NCBI RefSeq assembly: GCF_903815225.1
Contig: NZ_LR813084.1
Location: 4,860,001-4,924,000, forward strand
Reading direction: 5' to 3'
Length of the DNA stretch: 64,000 nt
Origin: Delftia tsuruhatensis
GTDB lineage: Bacteria > Pseudomonadota > Gammaproteobacteria > Burkholderiales > Burkholderiaceae_C
The translations under genes were made by a program, and so were the position numbers. Below, one piece after another: positions 53,352 through 62,993 of the stretch (position 1 is the first letter of the stretch; each line of letters starts with the position of its first letter). A model generated the notes under the pieces. The model was not told the origin of the DNA. It searched no databases and was given only the letters and a program-made list of their open reading frames with translations.

Positions 53352-55418
53352 ATGACCGCACGCAAACTCTTCGTCACCACCGCCCTGCCGTATGCCAACG
53401 GCAACTTCCACATCGGCCACATCATGGAATACATCCAGGCCGACACCTGGGTGCGTGCGCAGCGAATGCAGGGCAACGCGGTCAACTTCGTGGGCGCCGA
53501 TGACGCGCACGGCGCGCCCATCATGATTGCGGCCGAGAAGGCCGGCAAGACGCCCCAGCAGTTCGTGGCCGACATCGCCGCGGGCCGCAAGCAGTACCTG
53601 GACGGCTTTCACATCGCCTTCGACAACTGGCACAACACCGACGCGCCCGAAAACCATGCGCTGGCCCAGCAGATCTACCGCGACCTGAAGGCTGCCGGCT
53701 TCATCGAGACGCGCACCATCGAACAGTTCTTCGACCCCGAGAAGAACATGTTCCTGCCCGACCGCTTCATCAAGGGCGAGTGCCCCCGCTGCCACGCCAA
53801 GGACCAGTACGGCGACAACTGCGAGGTCTGCAGCGCCGTCTACGCGCCCACCGACCTGATCAATCCCTACTCGGCCCTGTCGGGCGCCAAGCCCGTGCTC
53901 AAGAGCTCGGAGCATTTCTTCTTCAAGCTGTCGGACCCGCGCTGCGTGGAGTTCCTGACCGAATGGACCCAGGACGGCCAGCACGTGCAGCCCGAGGTGG
54001 CCAACAAGATCAAGGAATGGTTCAGCGTGCGCACCAACCCGGACGGCACGACCAGCGAGGGCCTGGGCGACTGGGACATCTCGCGCGACGCGCCCTACTT
54101 CGGCATCGAGATCCCCGATGCGCCGGGCAAGTACTTCTACGTCTGGCTGGACGCGCCCGTGGGCTACCTGGCCTCGCTCAAGAACCTGCTGGACCGGCGC
54201 GGCGAGGACTACGAGGCCTACATGGCCGACCCGGCCCTGGAGCAGTACCACTTCATCGGCAAGGACATCATCACCTTCCACACGCTGTTCTGGCCCGCCA
54301 TGCTCAAGTTCAGCGGCCGCAAGACGCCCACGAAGATCTGCGTGCACGGCTTCATGACCGTCAACAACGGCGAGAAGATGAGCAAGAGCCGCGGCACCGG
54401 CCTGGACCCGCTCAAGTACCTGGGCCTGCAGATGAACCCCGAGTGGCTGCGCTACTACCTGGGCGCCAAGCTCAACGGCAAGAATGAGGACATTGACTTC
54501 AACCCCGATGACTTCATGGCCCGCGTCAACGCCGACCTGATCGGCAAGTACGTGAACATTGCCTCGCGCGCCGCCGGCTTCATCGCCAAGCGCTTCGACG
54601 GCAGGCTGGGCACGGTCAGCGAAGACGGCCAGGCCCTGCTGGCCCAGTTGCGCGGCCAGAGCGAAACAATAGTCCAGGCCTTCGAGAACCGCGACACGGC
54701 CCGTGCCGTGCGCGAGATCATGCAGCTGTGCGACCGCGTCAACGAGTACGTGGATGCCAACAAGCCCTGGGAACTGGCCAAGCAGGAAGGCATGGACGCC
54801 CGCCTGCAGGACGTGTGCACCACGTGCATCGAGGCCTTCCGCCTGCTGACCATCTACCTGAAGCCCATCCTGCCGGCCGTGGCCGAACAGGTGGAAGGCT
54901 TCCTCAACGTGGCGCCGCTGCAGTTCGCCGACGCACAGAACCTGCTGGGCGCCGGCCATGCCATCGGCCTGTACAAGCACCTGATGCAGCGCGTGGACGT
55001 CAAGCAGCTCGACGCCCTGTTCGAAGCCCCCGAGCCCGTGGTCGAGAAGGTCCTGCCCGGCGGCGAGGAAATCGCCGAGACCATCAGCATCGACGACTTC
55101 GCCAAGGTGGACCTGCGCATCGCCAGGATCGTGGAATGCAAGCCCGTGGAAGGCTCGACCAAGCTGCTGCAGCTCACGCTGGACGTGGGCGAGGGAAAGA
55201 CGCGCAACGTGTTCTCCGGCATCTCCAGCATGTACCAGCCCGAGCAGCTGCAGGGCAAGCTCACCGTGATGGTGGCCAACCTGGCGCCGCGCAAGATGAA
55301 GTTCGGCATCTCCGAAGGCATGGTGCTGGCGGCCAGCCATGCCGATGAGAAGGCCCACCCCGGCATCTACGTGCTGGAACCCTTCCCCGGCGCACAACCA
55401 GGCATGCGCATACACTGA
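53352..55418 (+). CDS. metG: Methionyl-tRNA synthetase
   Basis: A 688-residue class I synthetase that charges methionine onto tRNA. HIGH-type motif: [11 protein letters not shown] at about 18. A zinc knuckle is at [17 protein letters not shown] (about 145-161) and the KMSKS loop is [11 protein letters not shown] at about 340. A C-terminal tRNA-binding (EMAPII-like) domain (about 585-688, [23 protein letters not shown]) supports the dimeric long form. The start at 53352 gives [17 protein letters not shown]. Confidence 0.97.
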   Translation: MTARKLFVTTALPYANGNFHIGHIMEYIQADTWVRAQRMQGNAVNFVGADDAHGAPIMIAAEKAGKTPQQFVADIAAGRKQYLDGFHIAFDNWHNTDAPENHALAQQIYRDLKAAGFIETRTIEQFFDPEKNMFLPDRFIKGECPRCHAKDQYGDNCEVCSAVYAPTDLINPYSALSGAKPVLKSSEHFFFKLSDPRCVEFLTEWTQDGQHVQPEVANKIKEWFSVRTNPDGTTSEGLGDWDISRDAPYFGIEIPDAPGKYFYVWLDAPVGYLASLKNLLDRRGEDYEAYMADPALEQYHFIGKDIITFHTLFWPAMLKFSGRKTPTKICVHGFMTVNNGEKMSKSRGTGLDPLKYLGLQMNPEWLRYYLGAKLNGKNEDIDFNPDDFMARVNADLIGKYVNIASRAAGFIAKRFDGRLGTVSEDGQALLAQLRGQSETIVQAFENRDTARAVREIMQLCDRVNEYVDANKPWELAKQEGMDARLQDVCTTCIEAFRLLTIYLKPILPAVAEQVEGFLNVAPLQFADAQNLLGAGHAIGLYKHLMQRVDVKQLDALFEAPEPVVEKVLPGGEEIAETISIDDFAKVDLRIARIVECKPVEGSTKLLQLTLDVGEGKTRNVFSGISSMYQPEQLQGKLTVMVANLAPRKMKFGISEGMVLAASHADEKAHPGIYVLEPFPGAQPGMRIH

Positions 55419-55430
55419 AAGACAGCATCC

Positions 55431-55715
55431 ATGTCCCGCAAGCCCTCACGGTCCCCGGCCCTGGGGGCTTTTCTTTGCCTGGTTGCTGCGGCCCTGCTGT
55501 CCGGCTGCACCGTGGTGGCCGTGACCGCCACGGCCGTCAGCGTCACGGCCTCGGCCGTGGGCCTGGCCGCCGATGCGGCCGTGGGCACGGCCAGGATCGT
55601 CGGCAAGGGCGTGGGCAAGGCCGTCGATGCCATCAGCGATGACGGGACCGCTTCCGACGAAAGCGGCATCACGGTGCGCTACCGCACGCCGGAGGGGCAG
55701 CCGCTGCAGCCCTGA
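55431..55715 (+). CDS. Small lipoprotein
   Basis: A 94-residue protein with the lipobox ALLSGC after a short signal. The mature part is Ala/Val-rich (VVAVTATAVSVTASAVGLAADAAVG), likely a glycine-zipper-like amphipathic stretch. Similar short lipoproteins occur next to metG in related bacteria. The function is unknown. It starts 12 bases after metG and is probably co-transcribed. Confidence 0.7.
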   Translation: MSRKPSRSPALGAFLCLVAAALLSGCTVVAVTATAVSVTASAVGLAADAAVGTARIVGKGVGKAVDAISDDGTASDESGITVRYRTPEGQPLQP

Positions 55716-55718
55716 GGC

Positions 55719-56369
55719 CTACTGCCCAGCGTACCGCCCCGGCCGATGGCTCACCGCCAGGAACACGCCCATGACCACGGCCGCCAGCACCGACCAGGCC
55801 ACGCGCTCGAAGGGCACGACCCACAGCGCCAGCAGCACCACGCAGCAGTCGATGGCCATCTGCACCTTGCCCGCGCGGATGCCGTAGCGGTCCTGCAGGT
55901 AGAGCGAGGCGATGGTCGCGCCGCCCAGGCTGGAGCGGTGGCGCGCCAGGAACAGCAGGCCCGAGCCCATGAGCAGGCCGCCCGCGATGGCCGCGAAGGC
56001 CGGGTGCAGGTAGTCGATGTGGATGAGGCGCGGCCCCATTTCGGTGATCAGCGACAGCGCGCCCACGCACAGGAAGGTCTTGACCGTGAAGGTGCGGCCC
56101 ACACGCGTCCAGGCGAACCAGTAGAACGGGATGTTGATCGCGAAGAAGACCAGGCCGAACGGCCAGCCCGTGGCGTAATGCAGCACGAAGGCCAGGCCCG
56201 CCGTGCTCCCCGTCAAAAGCCCCGCCTGCGCGAACATCATCATGGCGATGCCCACGAACAGGGTTCCGGTGAAGAGGGCCTGGACATCCTCGAAGAGGCC
56301 ATGGCGCAGCGAAGCGGTGGCCGAGACAGGCGCAGCAGGCGCGGCAGCGGGTAGGGAAGGCGTGGACAT
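55719..56369 (-). CDS. YitT family membrane protein
   Basis: A 216-residue inner-membrane protein with about five or six helices and the DUF161-type segment GLLTGSTAGLAFVLHYATGWPFGLVFFAINIPFYW. The start at 56369 (MSTPSLPAAAP) excludes an upstream region containing a terminator hairpin. The C-terminal DUF2179 domain of many YitT proteins is absent. Function of the family is unknown; a transport role is assumed. Convergent with the small lipoprotein gene. Confidence 0.85.
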   Translation of the reverse strand: MSTPSLPAAAPAAPVSATASLRHGLFEDVQALFTGTLFVGIAMMMFAQAGLLTGSTAGLAFVLHYATGWPFGLVFFAINIPFYWFAWTRVGRTFTVKTFLCVGALSLITEMGPRLIHIDYLHPAFAAIAGGLLMGSGLLFLARHRSSLGGATIASLYLQDRYGIRAGKVQMAIDCCVVLLALWVVPFERVAWSVLAAVVMGVFLAVSHRPGRYAGQ

Positions 56370-56399
56370 TGTCGGGGTGATGACAGATCTATCGTCGCA

Positions 56400-56420
56400 A
56401 AGGCCCCGGTTCGGGGCCTT
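56400..56420 (-). terminator. Intrinsic terminator-like hairpin after the BamE-like gene
   Basis: AAGGCCCCG and CGGGGCCTT pair perfectly around a three-base loop; on the minus strand a TTTGC follows. It lies 113 bases after the BamE-like stop and 31 bases before the YitT start, separating the two minus-strand genes. Confidence 0.6.
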
Positions 56421-56532
56421 CGCCGTACCCATGGGGTGTCATAGGTACAAACCCGGATTCTAGAGACTGTTGCCCCGGCGCGCTGTTGCGTGCAGGCCAC
56501 CGTCCGCCACGACGGCTTGCGGGGCCCTGGGA

Positions 56533-57030
56533 TCAGGCCCCACCGTGCAGCTTCTCGCGGCCCGCGCTGCGCAGCACGCGGCCGTCGGGGCCGAAGGTCA
56601 CGGTGAACTCCATGTTGCGCGTGGGGGGATCGATGTAGTTCCAGTCCCAGTCGGTTTCCTGCTTGAGCTGGTAGGTCGTGACCTTGGCGGGCTTGCCCAG
56701 CATGCGGCGCACCTGCTCCTCGTCCATGCCGGGGCGGATCCTGTCGAAGTTGTGCGGGGCCAGCACCTGGCGCAGCGCGCTCATCCTGCCGTCCGTGCCG
56801 ATGGTGATCATGTAGTTGCGGCTGCCGGCGGGCTGGCGGTTGTACTCGAAGGTGCGCGAGCCATCGGCCTCGGGCCAGATGCGCTCGGGCTCGCCGAAGC
56901 GGGCGCGCACGTCGGCCTCGGTGGACAGGCCTTCCTCGAGTTCCTTGATGTTCTGGGGGTCGCAGCCGGGCAGCGACAGCATGCCCATCACGGCCACGGC
57001 AACCCCCGCGAGGCGGGAGACTAGGTTCAT
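56533..57030 (-). CDS. BamE/SmpA-OmlA-like outer membrane lipoprotein
   Basis: A 165-residue lipoprotein (signal up to MLSLPGC) with two SmpA/OmlA-type repeats, one around GLSTEADVRARFGEPERIWPE and one around GMDEEQVRRMLGKPAKVTTY. This fold occurs in BamE, which helps the Bam complex insert outer-membrane proteins, but duplicated forms such as this are a separate subgroup and are not the canonical BamE. It is divergent from the DUF3460 gene. Confidence 0.8.
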   Translation of the reverse strand: MNLVSRLAGVAVAVMGMLSLPGCDPQNIKELEEGLSTEADVRARFGEPERIWPEADGSRTFEYNRQPAGSRNYMITIGTDGRMSALRQVLAPHNFDRIRPGMDEEQVRRMLGKPAKVTTYQLKQETDWDWNYIDPPTRNMEFTVTFGPDGRVLRSAGREKLHGGA

Positions 57031-57076
57031 GGACGGTGTCCCGGTAAAATCACGCGATTCAAGAGGTTATCAGTCT

Positions 57077-57280
57077 ATGTCATTCTTTCGCCGCCCCGAC
57101 TACCGCTCCGACACCACCAACTTCATCAACGACCTGAAGAAGCAAAAGCCCGAACTGTCCAGCCAGCAGGTGGCCGGTCGTTCGCTGCTGTGGGACAAGG
57201 ACGTGAACCACGAGGTCTGGGAAGACCTGCGCGCCGGCCGCGTCGACCAGAAGCCCTACGTCTACCAGACGAACGCCTGA
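57077..57280 (+). CDS. DUF3460 family protein
   Basis: A 67-residue protein of a family found in betaproteobacteria: SFFRRPDYRSDTTNFINDLKKQKPELSSQQ in essence, then GRSLLWDK and VDQKPYVYQTNA. The function is unknown. TAAAAT at 57045 is a plausible -10 box. It precedes scpA by 69 bases. Confidence 0.92.
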   Translation: MSFFRRPDYRSDTTNFINDLKKQKPELSSQQVAGRSLLWDKDVNHEVWEDLRAGRVDQKPYVYQTNA

Positions 57281-57349
57281 TCCGGGATGCCGGCTTCGCT
57301 CCCATGAGGACACCGCAGCAAGCGCCTGCCCGTCAGGCGCCGGCATTCC

Positions 57350-58213
57350 ATGACCGGAGCTGAATCCCCCCTGGCGCCCGAGAATGCGGCGCCTTCCCGC
57401 GCCGAAGGCGATGGCACGCCGGTCGTGATCGACCAGGTGGCTCTGGCGCGCCTGTACGGCGAGCCGCTGTTCGCCCTGCCGCAGGACCTGTACATCCCGC
57501 CCGATGCGCTGGAGGTCTTCCTCGAAGCCTTCGAAGGGCCGCTGGACCTGCTGCTGTACCTGATCCGCAAGCAGAACTTCAACATCCTCGACATCCCCAT
57601 GCTGGACGTGACGCGCCAGTACATGAGCTATGTCGACGAGATCCGCAGCCGCAATCTCGAGCTTGCGGCCGAGTATCTGCTGATGGCGGCCATGCTCATC
57701 GAGATCAAGTCCCGCATGCTGCTGCCGCCCAAGAAGCAGGAGGACGGCGAGGAGGCCGAGGACCCGCGCGCCGAACTCGTGCGCCGGCTGCTCGAATACG
57801 AGCAGATGAAGCTGGCCGCCCACCAGCTGGGCCAGCTGCCCCAGTACGGACGCGATTTCCTCAGGGCGCAGATCCATATCGAGCAAAGCCTTCAGCCGCG
57901 CTTTCCCGATGTGGACGTGGCCGAGCTGCAATCGGCCTGGCGGGACATCCTCAAGCGCGCCAGGCTGGTGCAAAGCCACAAGATCACGCGGGAAGAACTG
58001 TCGGTGCGAGAATACATGAGCCAGGTGCTCAAGGCCCTGCAGGGCCGCCGCTTCGTCGAGTTCGAGACCCTGTTCCAGCCCGAGAAAGGCTCCACGGTGC
58101 TGGTCGTGACCTTCATTGCCCTGCTGGAGCTGGCCAAGGAAACGCTGATCGAGATCACCCAGGCCGAAGCCTTCGCGCCCATCTACGTGCGCCTGGCCTA
58201 TACACCCGTCTGA
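57350..58213 (+). CDS. scpA: Segregation and condensation protein A
   Basis: A 287-residue kleisin that links the SMC ATPases with ScpB in chromosome condensation. The N-terminal SMC-neck-binding part has EAFEGPLDLLLYLIRKQNFNILDIPM in essence, followed by YLLMAAMLIEIKSRMLLPP; the C-terminal winged-helix part ends in FIALLELAKETLIEITQAEAFAPIYVRL. The first 50 residues are a variable extension. The queE gene follows 44 bases later. Confidence 0.95.
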   Translation: MTGAESPLAPENAAPSRAEGDGTPVVIDQVALARLYGEPLFALPQDLYIPPDALEVFLEAFEGPLDLLLYLIRKQNFNILDIPMLDVTRQYMSYVDEIRSRNLELAAEYLLMAAMLIEIKSRMLLPPKKQEDGEEAEDPRAELVRRLLEYEQMKLAAHQLGQLPQYGRDFLRAQIHIEQSLQPRFPDVDVAELQSAWRDILKRARLVQSHKITREELSVREYMSQVLKALQGRRFVEFETLFQPEKGSTVLVVTFIALLELAKETLIEITQAEAFAPIYVRLAYTPV

Positions 58214-58257
58214 CGGCAGCGCTCGCCTGCATGCGGCACGCCGCCAGCCCTCTCACC

Positions 58258-58905
58258 ATGACATACAGCGTCAAAGAAATCTTCTACACCCTGCAGGGCG
58301 AAGGCGGACAGGCCGGCCTGCCTGCGGTGTTCTGCCGCTTTGCGGGCTGCAACCTGTGGACCGGCCGCGAGCAGGACCGCGCCAGCGCCATCTGCCAATT
58401 CTGCGACACCGACTTCGTGGGCACGGACGGCACGCTGGGCGGCAAGTTCGCCAGCCCCGCCGATCTGGCCGAGCGCATCGCGGCCCAGTGGCCTGCCGAT
58501 GATCCGGCCGAGGCCGGCCGCCGCCTCGTGGTCATCACGGGCGGCGAGCCGCTGCTGCAGCTGGACACCCCGCTGATCGACGCCCTGCATGCGCGGCATT
58601 TCCGCATCGCCGTCGAGACCAATGGCAGCGTGGCAGCCCCGCCGGGCATCGACTGGCTGTGCGTCAGCCCCAAGGCCGGCGCTCCCTGGGTGCAACAGCA
58701 AGGCCAGGAACTCAAGCTGGTCTGGCCCCAGAACGGATTCGATCTGGACACCATGGCACGCACCGGCCGGTTCACCCACCGGTTCCTGCAGCCCATGGAT
58801 GGCCCCCAGCAGGCCGCCAACATCGCCACCTGCATAGACGCCTGCATGCGCCAGCCCGTCTGGCGCCTGAGCCTGCAGACCCACAAGATCAGCGGCATCC
58901 GCTGA
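58258..58905 (+). CDS. queE: 7-carboxy-7-deazaguanine synthase
   Basis: A 215-residue radical-SAM enzyme that contracts 6-carboxytetrahydropterin to 7-carboxy-7-deazaguanine for queuosine synthesis. The cluster ligands follow the C-x14-C-x2-C spacing known for QueE of Burkholderia: Cys 31, 46 and 49 (GCNLWTG...AICQFC). ITGGEPLLQ is the SAM-binding GGEP motif. The start at 58258 (MTYSVKEIFYTLQGEGG) is the family start. Its stop overlaps the queD start (TGATG). Confidence 0.95.
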   Translation: MTYSVKEIFYTLQGEGGQAGLPAVFCRFAGCNLWTGREQDRASAICQFCDTDFVGTDGTLGGKFASPADLAERIAAQWPADDPAEAGRRLVVITGGEPLLQLDTPLIDALHARHFRIAVETNGSVAAPPGIDWLCVSPKAGAPWVQQQGQELKLVWPQNGFDLDTMARTGRFTHRFLQPMDGPQQAANIATCIDACMRQPVWRLSLQTHKISGIR

Positions 58906-59300
58906 TGCCCCGACCGCCAGACATGTTGTTCACCATTTCCCAGCGCTTCTTCTTCGATGCCGCCCACACCCTGCGCCGCGAGATCGAGGCCGAGGGCAGC
59001 CGCCGCATACACGGCCACACCTACCACGCCGAGGTCTTCATGACCGGCCAGCGCGACCCCGCCACCGGCATGGTGCTGGACCTGGGCCTGCTGCGCCTGG
59101 CCCTGGCCGAGGTGCGCGAGCGCCTGGACCACCATATGCTGGACGAGGTACCCGGCCTGGGCATCCCCACGCTGGAAAACCTGTGCCTGTTCATCGCCGA
59201 ATCCATGCCCGAGCCGCTGCGCCAGCAGGTCACGCGCGTGCATGTCTGGCGTGAAGCCCTGGGCGACTCCTGCGTGCTCGAATGCGCGCGGACTGCCTGA
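58905..59300 (+). CDS. queD: 6-pyruvoyl-tetrahydropterin synthase / QueD family protein
   Basis: A 131-residue T-fold enzyme that should make 6-carboxytetrahydropterin from dihydroneopterin triphosphate. Zinc His ligands are visible: His 21 (FFFDAAHTL), His 36 and 38 (RIHGHTYH). [20 protein letters not shown] and the late Glu in VWREALGD fit the family. The catalytic Cys four residues before HGH in Escherichia coli QueD is Ser 32 here (SRRIHGH), so the nucleophile differs. An alternative ATG is at 58923. Its place after queE supports the queuosine role. Confidence 0.85.
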   Translation: MPRPPDMLFTISQRFFFDAAHTLRREIEAEGSRRIHGHTYHAEVFMTGQRDPATGMVLDLGLLRLALAEVRERLDHHMLDEVPGLGIPTLENLCLFIAESMPEPLRQQVTRVHVWREALGDSCVLECARTA

Positions 59301-59328
59301 TTCCCCACTCTCCCACGGACCCCCGACC

Positions 59329-59709
59329 ATGTTCCGCACCCTGCTCAAATCCAAGATCCACCGCGTCAAGACCACGCAATGCGAGCTGCACTACGAAGGC
59401 TCGTGCGCCATCGACGAGGACCTGCTGGACGCCGCCAACATCGTCGAGAACGAGCAGGTGCACATCTGGAACATCGACAACGGCGAACGCTTCGTCACCT
59501 ATGCCATCAAGGGCCAGCGCGGCACCGGCATGATCTCGGTCAACGGCTCGGCCGCACGCCGCGCGGCCGTGGGCGATCTGCTGATCATTGCCTCCTTCGC
59601 CCAGGTCCATGAAAAGGATGTGGCCGAGCACCAGCCCCGGCTGGTCTTCGTGGACGAGGCCAACCGCCAGGTGGAGCTGCGCCACCACGTGCCCACGCAA
59701 CAGCTGTGA
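59329..59709 (+). CDS. panD: Aspartate 1-decarboxylase proenzyme
   Basis: A 126-residue pyruvoyl enzyme that makes beta-alanine for pantothenate. Self-cleavage occurs between Gly 24 and Ser 25 ([12 protein letters not shown]), leaving a pyruvoyl group on the alpha chain. Active-site residues around [19 protein letters not shown] are intact. It sits between queD and the biotin genes with separate spacing on each side. Confidence 0.97.
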   Translation: MFRTLLKSKIHRVKTTQCELHYEGSCAIDEDLLDAANIVENEQVHIWNIDNGERFVTYAIKGQRGTGMISVNGSAARRAAVGDLLIIASFAQVHEKDVAEHQPRLVFVDEANRQVELRHHVPTQQL

Positions 59710-59736
59710 CCTCCCGCGCAGTGTGACAATCGCGCG

Positions 59737-61059
59737 ATGACTCAATCGCTTGCCGCCCGCAGCCTCGCGGCTGTGTGGCACCCCTGCACCCAGATGAAGC
59801 GGCATGAGGCCGCCCCCCCCATCGCCATCGCCCGCGCCCAGGGCCCCTGGCTCCACGACATCGACGGGCGGCGCTATCTGGACGGCATCAGTTCCTGGTG
59901 GGTCAACCTGTTCGGGCACAGCCACCCCTATATCCAGGCCGCACTCACCGACCAGCTGGCCCGGCTCGACCATGTGATGCTGGCCGGCTTCACGCATGCC
60001 CCCGTGATCGAGTTGTCCGAGCGGCTGGGCGCGCTCACAGGCCTGGGCCACGCCTTCTACGGCAGCGACGGTGCCTCGGCCACCGAGATCGCCCTCAAGA
60101 TGAGCGCGCACTACTGGCGCAACCTCGGCCGTCCCGGCAAGAGCCGCTTCGCAGGCCTGGCCGGTGGCTACCACGGCGAGACCGTGGGCGCACTGGCCGT
60201 GACCGACATTCCCATCTTCCGCGAAGCCTATGCGCCGCTGGTGCGCCTGGCCGACACCGTGCCCAGCCCCGATGCACGCGGCGCCCGGCCCGGCGAGAGC
60301 GCGGCCGACACGGCCCGCCACGCCGCCGAGGGCCTGCGGCAATGGCTGGACCAGCACCACGAGACCACGGCAGCCCTGATCGTCGAGCCGCTGGTGCAGT
60401 GCGCGGCCGGCATGGCGATGCACGACCCCGAGTACCTGCGCCTGGCGCGCGCCCTGTGCGACCGCTACGAGGTGCACCTGGTGGTGGACGAGATCGCCGT
60501 GGGCTTCGGCCGCACCGGCAGCATGTTCGCCCACCAGCAGGCCGGCATACGACCGGACTTCATCTGCCTGTCCAAGGGCCTGACGGGGGGCACGCTGGCC
60601 CTGTCGGCCGTGCTGACCACGGAAGCGGTCTACGCGGCCTTCTATGACGACTCGGTCGCGCGGGGCTTTCTGCATTCGCACTCCTACACGGGCAACCCGC
60701 TGGCCTGCCGCGCGGCGCTGGCCACGCTGGAGCTGTTCGATCAGACCGATGCCATCGCGGCCAATCTCTCGCTGGCACAGCGGCTCGATGCCGCCTTCGC
60801 GCCGCTGAACCAGCACGGCCGCGTGCGCCACGCACGGCGCCAGGGAATGATCTGGGCCTGGGATGTGCAGACCCCCCTGCCCGACTTCTCGCGCCGCTAC
60901 CACGCCGCCGCGCTGGAGCGCGGCCTGCTGCTGCGCCCCATCGGCAACACCCTCTACGCCATGCCGCCCTACGCGCTGGACGCAGAGGCCGTGCAGCACC
61001 TGGCGGCCAGCGCCCTGGCCGCGCTCGAAGACACCCTGGCCCAGGAGGACAAGGCATGA
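59737..61059 (+). CDS. bioA: Adenosylmethionine-8-amino-7-oxononanoate aminotransferase
   Basis: A 440-residue PLP enzyme that aminates KAPA to DAPA in biotin synthesis. Family marks: VWHPCTQMKRHE near the start, SSWWVNLFGHSHP, YGSDGASATEIALKM (PLP phosphate site), VDEIAVGFGRTGSMFA and the Schiff-base lysine in CLSKGLTGG. It overlaps bioD by four bases. A TGACAAT sequence 12 bases before the start may be its -10 box. Confidence 0.97.
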   Translation: MTQSLAARSLAAVWHPCTQMKRHEAAPPIAIARAQGPWLHDIDGRRYLDGISSWWVNLFGHSHPYIQAALTDQLARLDHVMLAGFTHAPVIELSERLGALTGLGHAFYGSDGASATEIALKMSAHYWRNLGRPGKSRFAGLAGGYHGETVGALAVTDIPIFREAYAPLVRLADTVPSPDARGARPGESAADTARHAAEGLRQWLDQHHETTAALIVEPLVQCAAGMAMHDPEYLRLARALCDRYEVHLVVDEIAVGFGRTGSMFAHQQAGIRPDFICLSKGLTGGTLALSAVLTTEAVYAAFYDDSVARGFLHSHSYTGNPLACRAALATLELFDQTDAIAANLSLAQRLDAAFAPLNQHGRVRHARRQGMIWAWDVQTPLPDFSRRYHAAALERGLLLRPIGNTLYAMPPYALDAEAVQHLAASALAALEDTLAQEDKA

Positions 61060-61745
61060 ACGGCACACCCACCCTGGGCTGCTTCGTCACCGGCACCGAC
61101 ACCGGCGTGGGCAAGACCCTGGCTTCGTGCGGCCTGCTGCACGCGCTGTCGCGCCACCATGCCCGCGTGGTCGGCATGAAGGCCGTGGCCGCGGGCGCCG
61201 AGCCCGACGGGCACGGCGGCTGGGCCAACGAGGACACGCTGGCGCTGCGCGCCGCCTCGACACTGGCCGTGCCGCCCGCGCTCGACAATCCCGTGCTGCT
61301 GCCCGATCCCATGTCGCCGCACATCGCCGCGCGGCGCGCGGGCCGCTCCATCGAAATCGCCCACATCGTGGACAGCTACCGCCGCCTGGCCGCACAGGCC
61401 GATGCCGTGGTCGTCGAAGGCGCGGGCGGCTTTCTCGTGCCGCTGTCCGACCGTCTCACGGGCGCCGACCTGGCGCAGGCGCTGGGGCTGCCCGTGGTGA
61501 TGGTGGTGGGCCTGCGCCTGGGCTGCCTGAACCACGCTGCCCTGACGGCCGAGGCCATCCGCGCGCGCGGCCTGCGCCTGGCCGGCTGGATCGCGAGCCG
61601 CGTGGACCCCGACATGCTCGTGCCCGAGGAGAACATGGCCTGGCTTGAGCAGCACCTCCAGGCACCGCTGCTGGCCGACATTCCCTATCAGGCCACGCCC
61701 GATGCACGCGCCATCGCCTACACCCTGCCGAAGGAATGGCAATGA
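61056..61745 (+). CDS. bioD: Dethiobiotin synthetase
   Basis: A 229-residue P-loop enzyme that closes the ureido ring of dethiobiotin from DAPA, CO2 and ATP. Walker A: VTGTDTGVGKTLAS at about 10; VGMKAVAAGAE and VVEGAGGFLVPLS complete the active site. The start overlaps bioA and the stop overlaps bioF, each by four bases, so the three genes are translationally coupled. Confidence 0.96.
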   Translation: MNGTPTLGCFVTGTDTGVGKTLASCGLLHALSRHHARVVGMKAVAAGAEPDGHGGWANEDTLALRAASTLAVPPALDNPVLLPDPMSPHIAARRAGRSIEIAHIVDSYRRLAAQADAVVVEGAGGFLVPLSDRLTGADLAQALGLPVVMVVGLRLGCLNHAALTAEAIRARGLRLAGWIASRVDPDMLVPEENMAWLEQHLQAPLLADIPYQATPDARAIAYTLPKEWQ

Positions 61746-62959
61746 GCGGCTCCTGGCTGGACGACATCCCCGCGCGCATCGCCGAACTCGACGCCGCCCA
61801 CCTGCGCCGGCGCCGCCGCGCCACGGCGCCGCTGCAAGGCGCTGCCAGCGGCGCGCACATGCAGGTCGACGGCCACCCCATGCTGGCCTTTTGCAGCAAT
61901 GACTACCTGGGCCTGGCCGGCCATCCCACCCTGGTGCATGCCGCCTGCGCGGGTGCCCAGTCCTTCGGCGTGGGCTCGGGCGGCTCGCCCCTGGTCAGCG
62001 GCCACAGCACGGTCAATGCCGCGCTGGAGGAGCAACTGGCGCGCTTCGTTCAGCTGCCACGCGCACTCTACTTCTATGCAGGCTACGCGACCAATGCAGG
62101 CATCGTGCCGGCCCTGGTCGGCGCCGGCGATGCACTGTTCTCCGACGCACTCAACCATGCCTGCCTGATCGATGGCGCGCGCCTGTCACGTGCCCAGGTG
62201 CACCGCTATGCCCACGCCGACCTGGACGATCTGGCCACGCAACTGGCCGCCTGCACGGCAAGGCGCAAGCTGGTCATCAGCGATGCCGTGTTCAGCATGG
62301 ACGGCAACGTCGCCGACATCCGCGGCCTGCTGGCGCTGTGCGAGCAGCATGATGCGCTGCTGCTGCTCGATGACGCACACGGCTTCGGCGTGCTCGGACC
62401 GCAGGGCCGGGGCAGCCTGGCCGAGGCCGGACTCACGGGCGCGGGTGCCTCGCCGCGCGTGCTCTACATGGCCACCCTGGGCAAGGCGGCCGGCGTGGCC
62501 GGTGCCTTCGTGGCGGGTAGCGACATGCTGATCGAGTGGCTGCTGCAAAAGACGCGCAGCTACATCTTCGCCACCGCCGCGCCGCCCATGCTGGCCAGCG
62601 CACTGCAGGCCAGCGTGGCCCTGATCGAGGCCGAAGACGACCGCCGCGAGGCCCTGGCCGAGCGCATCGCCGAACTGCGCGCGGGCCTGGCGCCGCTGCT
62701 GGCGCGCACGGGCTGGCGTCTGCTGCCCTCGCGCACCGCCGTGCAGGCCCTGGTCATAGGCTCCAACGCCACGGCGCTGGCCGTGATGGAAGGCCTGCGC
62801 CAGCGCGGCCTGTGGGTGCCCGCCATCCGCCCCCCTACCGTGCCCGAAGGCACGGCGCGGCTGCGCATCGCGCTGTCGGCCTCGCATACGCGCATCGACG
62901 TGCAACTGCTGCTCACGGCACTGGACGAGGTCTCGCGCCTGGCCCGGCCCCGTTCCTGA
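61742..62959 (+). CDS. bioF: 8-amino-7-oxononanoate synthase
   Basis: A 405-residue alpha-oxoamine synthase that condenses pimeloyl-ACP or -CoA with alanine. CSNDYLGLAGHP, GVGSGGSPLVSGHS and LLDDAHGFGVLGPQGRG are diagnostic; the PLP Lys is in MATLGKAAGVAGAF. The start ATG overlaps the bioD stop. bioB does not follow, so the last biotin step is encoded elsewhere. Confidence 0.97.
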   Translation: MSGSWLDDIPARIAELDAAHLRRRRRATAPLQGAASGAHMQVDGHPMLAFCSNDYLGLAGHPTLVHAACAGAQSFGVGSGGSPLVSGHSTVNAALEEQLARFVQLPRALYFYAGYATNAGIVPALVGAGDALFSDALNHACLIDGARLSRAQVHRYAHADLDDLATQLAACTARRKLVISDAVFSMDGNVADIRGLLALCEQHDALLLLDDAHGFGVLGPQGRGSLAEAGLTGAGASPRVLYMATLGKAAGVAGAFVAGSDMLIEWLLQKTRSYIFATAAPPMLASALQASVALIEAEDDRREALAERIAELRAGLAPLLARTGWRLLPSRTAVQALVIGSNATALAVMEGLRQRGLWVPAIRPPTVPEGTARLRIALSASHTRIDVQLLLTALDEVSRLARPRS

Positions 62960-62993
62960 TCCCCCCATTCTTTCCACCGAACCGGAGACATCC

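Noticed and set aside
53346..55415. 689-codon open frame almost exactly antisense to metG
   Set aside because: metG is certain from its HIGH, zinc and KMSKS motifs; the mirror frame arises from codon bias.
59230..61068. 612-codon open frame antisense to panD and bioA
   Set aside because: Both sense genes are unambiguous; no signal for a gene on the minus strand.
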